A stretch of DNA of 64,000 bases. It comes from Ruegeria sp. AD91A. Lineage in GTDB: Bacteria; Pseudomonadota; Alphaproteobacteria; Rhodobacterales; Rhodobacteraceae. Under the pieces are notes generated by a model. That model searched no databases and had not been told where the DNA came from. It saw only the letters and a list, made by a program, of their open reading frames with translations. The stretch is from positions 1,116,001-1,180,000 of the forward strand of contig NZ_CP031946.1 in the NCBI RefSeq assembly GCF_003443535.1. The letters run 5' to 3'. This document shows, piece by piece, positions 38,235 through 45,396 of the stretch (positions are counted from its first letter, which is position 1; every line of letters begins with the position of its first letter). The position numbers and the translations under genes were made by a program.

Positions 38235-39629
38235 ATGTCTCTAACCCGCACAGAATCCGACAGCTTTGGCCCGCTCGAGGTTCCTGCCGACAAGTATTGG
38301 GGCGCACAGACGCAGCGCTCGATCATGAATTTTCCCATCGGCTGGGAGAAGCAGCCGGTCGCCATCGTGCGCGCGCTAGGCGTGATCAAGAAAGCCTGCG
38401 CGATGGAGAACAAGGCGACCGGAACGCTGGACGTCAGGATTGCCGATGCGATCATTCAGGCCGCGGGCGAGGTGATCGAGGGCAAATTTGACGACAACTT
38501 CCCGCTGGTCGTATGGCAGACGGGTTCGGGCACCCAGTCGAACATGAATGCGAACGAGGTCATCGCCAACCGCGCTATCGAGATTCTGGGCGGCGTCATT
38601 GGCTCAAAGGACCCGGTGCACCCGAATGATCACTGCAACATGGGGCAATCGTCGAACGATACCTTCCCAACCGCCATGCATATCGCCACTGCAATGAGCG
38701 TCAGGGACGTGTTGCTTCCGGGGCTTGAGAAACTGGCGTCCGGACTCGAGCAGAAGGCCAAGGAGTTCAAAGACATCATCAAGATCGGCCGAACGCACAC
38801 GCAGGACGCGACACCGCTGACACTGGGTCAGGAATTCAGTGGCTATGCCCACCAGGTTCGTCAGGGGATCGCACGCGTACACGCGGCAATGCCGGGGATT
38901 TATGAACTGGCCCAGGGCGGTACGGCCGTTGGCACCGGCCTGAACACCCAACACGGCTGGGATAAAGCCGTTGCAGGCCATATGGCACAGATCACCGACC
39001 TGCCCTTCGTGACAGCCCCGAACAAGTTCGAAGCGCTGGCCGCCCATGATGCCATGGTCTTCCTTTCGGGCGCTTTAGCGACGATAGCCGGCAGCTGCTA
39101 CAAGATCGCAAACGACATTCGTTTCTTGGGCTCCGGTCCTCGTTCCGGTCTGGGTGAGCTGATCCTGCCGGAAAATGAGCCCGGGTCGTCGATCATGCCC
39201 GGCAAGATAAACCCGACGCAGGCCGAGGCACTGACTCAGGTCGCCGCGCATGTGATGGGCAACAACGCTGCGATGACATTTGCCGGGTCGCAAGGTCATT
39301 TCGAGTTGAACGTCTATAATCCGATGATGTCCTACAACCTGCTGCAATCGATCCAGTTGCTGGGTGATGCCTCCGACAGCTTTACCGAGCGGATGCTACT
39401 GGGCATCAAGGCCAATGAGCCGCGGATCGACAAGCTGATGAAGGAATCGCTGATGCTGGTCACGGCGCTTGCCCCAACCATCGGGTATGACAATGCCACC
39501 ACCGTTGCGAAGACCGCTCATAAGAACGGCACCACCCTCAAGGAAGAAGCCATCGCGCTGGGCTTTGTGGATGAAGCAACCTTTGACGCCGTCGTCCGTC
39601 CCGAACAGATGATCGGCCCGAAAGACTGA
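38235..39629 (+). CDS. fumC: Class II fumarate hydratase
   Basis: A 464-residue oxygen-stable fumarase of the TCA cycle. [19 protein letters not shown] opens the protein; [31 protein letters not shown] and the catalytic loop [13 protein letters not shown] are intact. The 205 bases upstream hold no gene; TTAAG repeats are the only feature there. The stop overlaps the start of a 58-residue gene (TGATG), forming a small operon with it and the ribbon-helix-helix gene. Confidence 0.97.
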   Translation: MSLTRTESDSFGPLEVPADKYWGAQTQRSIMNFPIGWEKQPVAIVRALGVIKKACAMENKATGTLDVRIADAIIQAAGEVIEGKFDDNFPLVVWQTGSGTQSNMNANEVIANRAIEILGGVIGSKDPVHPNDHCNMGQSSNDTFPTAMHIATAMSVRDVLLPGLEKLASGLEQKAKEFKDIIKIGRTHTQDATPLTLGQEFSGYAHQVRQGIARVHAAMPGIYELAQGGTAVGTGLNTQHGWDKAVAGHMAQITDLPFVTAPNKFEALAAHDAMVFLSGALATIAGSCYKIANDIRFLGSGPRSGLGELILPENEPGSSIMPGKINPTQAEALTQVAAHVMGNNAAMTFAGSQGHFELNVYNPMMSYNLLQSIQLLGDASDSFTERMLLGIKANEPRIDKLMKESLMLVTALAPTIGYDNATTVAKTAHKNGTTLKEEAIALGFVDEATFDAVVRPEQMIGPKD

Positions 39630-39805
39630 TGGGCAAGCCGGTCAATCTGAACCGGTATCGAAAAGAAAAAGCGCGGGCCGTGAAAAAGGCCCGCGCTGAC
39701 CAGAACGCGGTCGCGTTTGGACAAACGAAAGCTGAAAAAGAAATCGTGAAGCTTCAACAAGAAAAACAAAAGCGCGACCTCGACAATCATGAGCTGGACG
39801 AATGA
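39629..39805 (+). CDS. DUF4169 family small basic protein
   Basis: A 58-residue, highly charged protein beginning [18 protein letters not shown], matching the DUF4169 family. It is mostly Lys, Arg, Glu and Gln and likely a helix or coiled coil that may bind nucleic acid. The ATG overlaps the fumC stop, and its own stop overlaps the next start (ATGA). The fumC-DUF4169-ribbon-helix-helix order is one I recall from other Rhodobacteraceae. Confidence 0.8.
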   Translation: MGKPVNLNRYRKEKARAVKKARADQNAVAFGQTKAEKEIVKLQQEKQKRDLDNHELDE

Positions 39806-40023
39806 GCGGCCGCCCTGTCAAACGCTCTCTGACCCTGAAAGGGCATCGAACCTCGGTTTCACTCGAGGATGAGTTCTGGAGGGCTTTTCGCGAGATCGCT
39901 CATGAAAAAGGAAAACCAATCAATGTCTTGGCGGCTGAGATTGATGTGGAACGCGACCCGCAAACCGGCCTTGCATCGGCCATACGCGTCTTTGTTCTAA
40001 ACTGGTTTCGCAATCGCGATTAG
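39802..40023 (+). CDS. Ribbon-helix-helix domain protein
   Basis: A 73-residue protein; KRSLTLKGHRTSVSLEDEFWRAFREIAHEKG is the beta strand plus first helix of a ribbon-helix-helix domain of the RHH_4 type. The C-terminal IRVFVLNWFRNRD is the conserved end of the family. Such proteins bind DNA as dimers; the target is unknown. It is the last gene of the fumC unit. Confidence 0.85.
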   Translation: MSGRPVKRSLTLKGHRTSVSLEDEFWRAFREIAHEKGKPINVLAAEIDVERDPQTGLASAIRVFVLNWFRNRD

Positions 40024-40082
40024 GACTTGTCACTCCTTGATCACCGCGTGTAACGTGAATGGAGAACAAAAGAGGTACATTC

Positions 40083-40685
40083 ATGAGCAACACCATTACC
40101 GGCCCGGATGGTCAGCAAAGGTGCGCATGGTGTCAGGCCGCGCCCGAGTTCTTTGAGTATCACGACAATGAATGGGGCTACCCTGTTGGCGAAGACCAAC
40201 GGTTGTTTGAAAAACTGTGCCTCGAGAGCTTTCAGTCAGGCCTCAGCTGGCGGACAATCCTGAACAAGCGCGAAAACTTCAGGAAAGCCTTCTGCGGATT
40301 TGATTTCAACAAGATGGCTGCGTTTTCTGATGCAGATGTGGAACGCCTGCTACAGGACGCCGGGATCATCCGTCATCGCGGCAAGATTGAAGCAGTGATC
40401 AACAATGCGCGTTGCGCGCAGGAGTTGGTGGCCGAGGAAGGATCTCTGGCGGCCTATGTCTGGCGTTATGAAGCTAAAACGCCGCCGCCACCGCAAACAG
40501 CATCCACATCTCCCGAGTCTGTGGCCATGACAAAGGATCTCAAGAAACGGGGGTGGAAGTTTGTTGGCCCCACAACCGTGTTTGCGTTCATGCAGGCCGT
40601 GGGGCTGGTCAATGACCACGCCGAGGGCTGCATCGGCAGAAAAAAAGCGGCACAGATGCGCCGCTCTTTCACCAAACCTGCCTGA
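40083..40685 (+). CDS. tag: DNA-3-methyladenine glycosylase I
   Basis: A 200-residue Tag-type base-excision enzyme that removes 3-methyladenine. The zinc-binding set is visible: Cys14 and His27 (QQRCAWCQAAPEFFEYHDNEWG read in two parts) with a C-terminal HAEGCIG. LCLESFQSGLSWRTILNKR is the conserved helix-hairpin core. ATG at 40083 with AGAGG upstream is preferred to one eight codons earlier. It converges on fba with four bases between. Confidence 0.95.
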   Translation: MSNTITGPDGQQRCAWCQAAPEFFEYHDNEWGYPVGEDQRLFEKLCLESFQSGLSWRTILNKRENFRKAFCGFDFNKMAAFSDADVERLLQDAGIIRHRGKIEAVINNARCAQELVAEEGSLAAYVWRYEAKTPPPPQTASTSPESVAMTKDLKKRGWKFVGPTTVFAFMQAVGLVNDHAEGCIGRKKAAQMRRSFTKPA

Positions 40686-40689
40686 CGGA

Positions 40690-41571
40690 TCAGACCGAGG
40701 CTTTGTAAATCTTGTCGATGTTACCACCCAGAGCCGCGTTGAATTCGGCATCTGACTGCTGCTTCGACAGACCTTCGGTCAAAGCCCGCGAGAAGGATGC
40801 GATCATCTTGCCGTTCTGACCCAACAGGTCGCAGGCTTGTTCCGTCGAATAACCGCCCGACAAGGCCACAACTCGCAATACCCGCGGGTGGTCTGCCAGC
40901 GCGTCATACAGGTTTGCCTTTGTCGGGATCGTCAGCTTCAGCATCACTTCCTGACCCTCGGCCAGTTGATCGAGGTTTTTGAGGATTTCCGCCTTCAGGA
41001 TTTCTTCTGCCTCGGCCTTGGTTTGCGAATGGATGTTAACTTCGGGTTCCACGATCGGAACCATACCGGCATCGGTGACTTCGCGGGCAACGTCGAACTG
41101 TTGGGCAACCACCGCCGCGATGCCGTCGGCATTCGCTTCGTGAATGACAGAGCGTTCCTTGGTGCCGAACACACCATCGGCCTTGGCCAGGGTCTCGGCC
41201 AGACCGGGGATCGGTTTCATCACCTGGACGCCGTTTGCCTGTTCTTCCAGGCCTTTGTCGATCTTCAGGAAAGGCACGATACCTTCGACAGACCACAGGT
41301 AGTCGGCAACCTTGCGACCTTCGATCTCTTCCCCCAGCGTACGTTCGAACAGGATTGCGCCAATCACTTTGTCCTTGGTGAAGTCGTCGGCCAGAATGAT
41401 GCGGGCACGCATCTTCTGGATTTCACCGAACATCTCTTCGTCTGAGCTGTAGTCAGATGACTCGACACCATACAACGCAAGCGCTTTCGGGGTTGATCCG
41501 CCGCTTTGATCCAGTGCCGCGATAAAGCCCGTGCCGTTGATCATCTGCGCGCGCTGTTCTGCTTTGGACAT
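40690..41571 (-). CDS. fba: Class I fructose-bisphosphate aldolase
   Basis: A 293-residue Schiff-base aldolase of the short bacterial class I type. GFIAALDQSGGSTPKAL opens the barrel. Lysines in ILFERTLGEEIEGRK-VADYLW and in VPFLKIDKGL are candidates for the base and Schiff-base residues, and VEPEVNIHS and RVVALSGGYS follow. It serves glycolysis or gluconeogenesis. ATG at 41571 has GGGAAAA upstream. It is on the same strand as the P450 and hydrolase genes but unrelated in role. Confidence 0.94.
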   Translation of the reverse strand: MSKAEQRAQMINGTGFIAALDQSGGSTPKALALYGVESSDYSSDEEMFGEIQKMRARIILADDFTKDKVIGAILFERTLGEEIEGRKVADYLWSVEGIVPFLKIDKGLEEQANGVQVMKPIPGLAETLAKADGVFGTKERSVIHEANADGIAAVVAQQFDVAREVTDAGMVPIVEPEVNIHSQTKAEAEEILKAEILKNLDQLAEGQEVMLKLTIPTKANLYDALADHPRVLRVVALSGGYSTEQACDLLGQNGKMIASFSRALTEGLSKQQSDAEFNAALGGNIDKIYKASV

Positions 41572-41644
41572 ATTGTTTTCCCGTTCAATGATGATTCCGA
41601 TGTTCTTCCCCGCATACAACAGGGCGTGAACCGATGGTAGGTTG

Positions 41645-42994
41645 TTAGCGCTCAAACAGGCGTAACCATATGCCATCTTTAGATCGAACCGTCAGATGTG
41701 CGACCGGAACAGGTGTTTTTCCCGGGATTGTTTCGAACCGGAAACGGCGCAAGAGCATCGACAGGATCAGCGGCCCTTCGACCATTGCAAACCCGGCCCC
41801 GGTGCACACTCGAGGGCCCGCAGAGAACGGAATGTAGGCGTCGCGCTGGCAGCGCTTGCCGTTTTCCGTGCCCCAACGCATAGGATCAAAACCGTCCGGA
41901 TTGTCCCACAAACGCTCCTGACGGTGCAAATGCCAGGGGCTGATCACGATTTGCGCGCCAACCGGCACATCCCTGTTACGGAACCGTTCGGGGCACGTGG
42001 CCTCGCGGACCATCATGGGCACCGGAGGATAAAGGCGTAGCGCTTCGCGAAACACATCCCGGCTGATCCTGAGTTTTGAAACAGAGACAAATGAAGGCTC
42101 ATCCAGAACAGCGGCTTCATCTGCAACTTTCTGTTGCCATTCCGGGTAAAGGGCCATCAGGTACAGCGTCCAGGCCAGGGCGGACGCACTGGTTTCATGC
42201 CCGGCAAGAAAAAAGACCGCTACCTGATCAACCATTTCCTCGGGGTCGAAGAACTGTCCGGTTTCGGGATCAGCCGTTGTCATGATCTTGGTCGCCAGAT
42301 CATCCGGTGCCGTTCCGTCCTTGATGGCCTTTGCGCGTGTTCCGGTGAGTTCCGCAATCAGCGCCCTGATATCCCGCGCGTTTTGTTTCGTCGCCTTGGA
42401 ATGGAACCGGGGCAGCCACTTTGGCAACGGAACAAAGGCCGCGAGATTCAGCAAAGGTTGCTCACGCTGATAGGCCCGAAACTTGTCAAACACCTGACTG
42501 GCAATAACGTGTTCGATAGGAACGGAAAACAAGGTGCGGAATATGACGTCCGCCGCCGCATGGCTTGTCTGTTCTTCAAATTCGATTTGTCCGCCGACGT
42601 GAGGTCGCAACCGTTCCACGCACGCCTCGGCAGCAGCCAGCATGGCAGGAAATGTATCCTTCAACCGCCCGCCTTCGAACGCCGGATCGATAATCCTCCG
42701 CTGTCGTTTCCAAGTCTCACCATTGGTCAGAAATACCGAATTGCCAAGCAACGGCCGCAGGCCTTCGCTGATCCTGCCAGATTTCGGGAAATCGTCAGGT
42801 CGCTTCTTGAGGACCGTTTGAATCAGGTCCGGTTGATTGATCATGAACGACCGGAAGAACGGAGTTTTGAATTCGGCCATCCACGCGCGATACAGCCGGG
42901 CTGGCTGGGCCGACAGCAGGTCATGTCTGAACAGTTTCAAATAGCGCAGCAAAGAAACCTTATCAGGGCGCGGTTCTGGCTTGGGCGGGGTCAT
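41645..42994 (-). CDS. Cytochrome P450
   Basis: A 449-residue soluble bacterial P450. The I-helix oxygen motif reads AGHETSAS, the ExxR motif EALRLYPPVP, and the heme loop FSAGPRVCTGAGF with Cys397 as the iron ligand. The R in MRWGTENGKRC and FDPMRWG are the usual meander residues. No signal peptide or ferredoxin gene is nearby. The upstream hydrolase ends with ATGA overlap, so the two are translated together. The N-terminal half has the kind of pattern seen in fatty-acid or terpene hydroxylases; the substrate is unknown. Confidence 0.92.
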   Translation of the reverse strand: MTPPKPEPRPDKVSLLRYLKLFRHDLLSAQPARLYRAWMAEFKTPFFRSFMINQPDLIQTVLKKRPDDFPKSGRISEGLRPLLGNSVFLTNGETWKRQRRIIDPAFEGGRLKDTFPAMLAAAEACVERLRPHVGGQIEFEEQTSHAAADVIFRTLFSVPIEHVIASQVFDKFRAYQREQPLLNLAAFVPLPKWLPRFHSKATKQNARDIRALIAELTGTRAKAIKDGTAPDDLATKIMTTADPETGQFFDPEEMVDQVAVFFLAGHETSASALAWTLYLMALYPEWQQKVADEAAVLDEPSFVSVSKLRISRDVFREALRLYPPVPMMVREATCPERFRNRDVPVGAQIVISPWHLHRQERLWDNPDGFDPMRWGTENGKRCQRDAYIPFSAGPRVCTGAGFAMVEGPLILSMLLRRFRFETIPGKTPVPVAHLTVRSKDGIWLRLFER

Positions 42995-44193
42995 GGGCGT
43001 ACCGAGGTGAACTTGGACACAGGCGTCTCGATGCGGCTGCGCGAAGCCTCACGATCCGCAAACCTTTGCTTCAGCGTCAAAGGACCAGCCGTTATCCGGA
43101 AATAGTCATAGCTTCCCGGCTTGTCGAACGCGCAAAGGTACTGAAAGTGCAGGCGAAAAAACCGCCATCGCAACGCCTTCCAACGTTCCGGCGACAACGT
43201 TTGCGTAAAGGCCGCCGACAGGACCAGCGGCCAACGCTTGTCAGAGCGCGCAACCCCCGTGACCGCAACCGGATCGCAAAGAGCAAAGGCGCAGCCGTCT
43301 CCGGGGGCAGAGACATCGACCCAGGTGAGTTCAGACCGCGTGGACAGGAATTGCAGGTCGGACCGCAACTCATATGCCTGAGGCAGAAATGAAACCATCG
43401 GAACAACCTGCCCCAAACTGAGGAAAGACAGTGCTGCCCGCCGCTCCTGCACGTTCGTTTTTCGGATCAGTTCAGCCAGAACAGACGTTCCCATATGCGC
43501 GCCCGAGCTGTGGCCTACGACCAGCACTTCATCCACATCGGACTTAAGCGCAGCTTCGATCGTTTCTCGAAACGAAGCCAACCTGTCATGCAGCTTGGCA
43601 GGAGTTTTTCCCTTCAACTGTGCAGAATAAGCGTAATCATGCATCAGGTAGTAAGCAAAAAGCCGGTTGTCGACCTTGCGAAACCATAACAACAGCGCAA
43701 CGGCTGCGGCCGCTCCCGGGAACAGCCCCCACCAACCTGCCATGGCTGTGCATGCCCATGCTACCGCAAGCGCAATCAGCAACTGGGACACCAACATACC
43801 TACTGGATACAACGCCGCGATCACCGGCCCCTTACGGAGGCGCATCAGACGCCACAATGTGCCGGTTGAAATGTAGATCCAGGCCGTGCGCGCCAATTGC
43901 CAATAGGTCGCCGGAATCGAGACCGACATGCTGTCGCGCACGATGTCGGACCACACCAGAACCTCGAACTCAGTTTCAACGGTCAGGCCATCTTGTTCCG
44001 AGGTCACACGCCACCCAAAACGCTCGCCTGTCGTCTTTGGGGCGATTGCGATCTCGTACCCCGAGATCCGGGCCTGTTTTTGAGACTCGGTGCGATACAA
44101 CTCTCGATACCGCCGAGGCGGCATCGGATCGTAGCCGGGTATATAGAACACCCGACGTCTGCGCACCCGCGGCTGATTTGTGTGACTGCTCAT
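42991..44193 (-). CDS. Membrane-linked alpha/beta hydrolase-like protein
   Basis: A 400-residue protein. The N-terminal RRRRVFYIPGYDPMPPRRY holds a strand-loop resembling the oxyanion loop of alpha/beta hydrolases, and GHSSG at 227-231 (in VLVVGHSSGAHMG) is the nucleophile elbow with Ser229. Two predicted membrane helices (residues 124-170) lie between. A later histidine is plausible but not identified. Its stop overlaps the P450 start, so it likely works with the P450 on a common lipid-like or ester substrate. Confidence 0.7.
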   Translation of the reverse strand: MSSHTNQPRVRRRRVFYIPGYDPMPPRRYRELYRTESQKQARISGYEIAIAPKTTGERFGWRVTSEQDGLTVETEFEVLVWSDIVRDSMSVSIPATYWQLARTAWIYISTGTLWRLMRLRKGPVIAALYPVGMLVSQLLIALAVAWACTAMAGWWGLFPGAAAAVALLLWFRKVDNRLFAYYLMHDYAYSAQLKGKTPAKLHDRLASFRETIEAALKSDVDEVLVVGHSSGAHMGTSVLAELIRKTNVQERRAALSFLSLGQVVPMVSFLPQAYELRSDLQFLSTRSELTWVDVSAPGDGCAFALCDPVAVTGVARSDKRWPLVLSAAFTQTLSPERWKALRWRFFRLHFQYLCAFDKPGSYDYFRITAGPLTLKQRFADREASRSRIETPVSKFTSVRP

Positions 44194-44255
44194 GCCCTTA
44201 CCTTCTGACGCGCAGGTTAACGCAGGCTTGAGTTCAAGGTAAGAGGGTCAGGTGC

Positions 44256-45008
44256 TCAACCGAAATTTGCCAGCGCCGGGAAGGTTTCCAGCAGCCACCA
44301 GCTAAAGCGGGTGAAAAGACCCGTGATCAGCATTATTCCGACAAACAACAGCAGGCCGCCCATGACCTTCTCGATCGTGCCCATATACGGTTTGATCCGG
44401 TTCATCACGGTCATAGAGCGATTCAGGAACATGGCTGCCAACAAGAACGGAATACCCAAACCCGCAGCGTAAACACCCAGCAAAAGCGTGCCTCGTGCAA
44501 CCGAGGCTTCGTTGGCAGCCAGTGACAGGATCGCCCCCAGTTGTGGCCCAATGCACGGAGTCCAGCCGAATGCAAAAGCAAGGCCAAGGATATAGGCACC
44601 AAAGACCGAACCACCGGAATCACCGGTTTCAATCCGTGCTTCGCGATCCAGAAAAGGAATCCGGAAAACATTCAGGAAGTGCAGACCGAAGACAATAACA
44701 ACGGCTCCGGATAACTTGGCAAATAGCACCTGATTTTGCAGCACAAACGCGCCAAAGGCCGATGCGGTAAATCCAAGCAGCAAAAAGACGGTCGACAGGC
44801 CCATGACAAAGAACAGGGCCGACATGGTTGCCTTGCGCCGCGCGCGCGCCTCGTCCTGCATCTCATGTATGGTGACGCCGCTCATATACGCCAGGTAAGG
44901 CGGTACGATGGGCAATACGCAGGGCGACAGAAAGCTGATCAAACCACCCAGAAGCGCGACGAACATGGCGGGCAGAAGTCCCGCGTCTATGATTTCGATT
45001 CCGAACAT
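44256..45008 (-). CDS. ccdA: Cytochrome c biogenesis protein CcdA
   Basis: A 250-residue membrane protein of the DsbD-central-domain type with six helices, moving reducing power from cytoplasmic thioredoxin to periplasmic thiols. The two helix cysteines are Cys30 (FLSPCVLPIVPPYL) and that in AFGWTPCIGPQLGA. ATG at 45008 is chosen over one 12 codons upstream. It diverges from tusA. The ccmE-F-H genes that need its electrons lie 13 kb away. Confidence 0.92.
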   Translation of the reverse strand: MFGIEIIDAGLLPAMFVALLGGLISFLSPCVLPIVPPYLAYMSGVTIHEMQDEARARRKATMSALFFVMGLSTVFLLLGFTASAFGAFVLQNQVLFAKLSGAVVIVFGLHFLNVFRIPFLDREARIETGDSGGSVFGAYILGLAFAFGWTPCIGPQLGAILSLAANEASVARGTLLLGVYAAGLGIPFLLAAMFLNRSMTVMNRIKPYMGTIEKVMGGLLLFVGIMLITGLFTRFSWWLLETFPALANFG

Positions 45009-45114
45009 GTTTCTGCACATATGTGATGAAGAACGATCCGTCACGGGGCCAAACAGTCACATCCTCGTGCTCGAAATCTGGACAATATTACAACTTCACC
45101 CTATCCCGAAAATC

Positions 45115-45348
45115 ATGTCAGAGATTACAGATACCCTGGACGCCTTGGGCCTGTTGTGCCCGTTGCCCGTCCTGAAAGCCCGAAAACGACTGAAGTCTAT
45201 GCCTGAAGGTGCTGTTCTGCGGGTACTGGCCGATGATCCTGCGGCCATAGTGGATGTCCCACATTTTTGTGCCGAGGCCGGACACACGCTACTTTCGCAA
45301 GACCTTGACGGCGCGCATCAGATTTATCTGATCCGGAAATCCTGCTGA
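45115..45348 (+). CDS. tusA: TusA-family sulfurtransferase
   Basis: A 77-residue SirA/TusA protein that carries sulfur as a persulfide. The active cysteine is Cys15 in LDALGLLCPLPVLKARKRL. The ATG at 45115 gives the family's length; upstream in-frame sequence overlaps the divergent ccdA. It can supply MnmA, encoded 33 kb away, or other thiolations. A perfect intrinsic terminator follows the stop. Confidence 0.95.
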   Translation: MSEITDTLDALGLLCPLPVLKARKRLKSMPEGAVLRVLADDPAAIVDVPHFCAEAGHTLLSQDLDGAHQIYLIRKSC

Positions 45349-45362
45349 CCTTTCGTGAGGTC

Positions 45363-45395
45363 AAAAAAAGGCGGGCCTGTCAGCCCGCCTTTTTT
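45363..45395. terminator. Bidirectional intrinsic terminator between tusA and rne
   Basis: GGCGGGC (45370-45376) pairs with GCCCGCC (45383-45389) across CTGTCA, with seven A residues on the left and a T-run on the right. It ends tusA on the plus strand and rne on the minus strand, whose stop is at 45397. Confidence 0.95.
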
Positions 45396-45396
45396 G

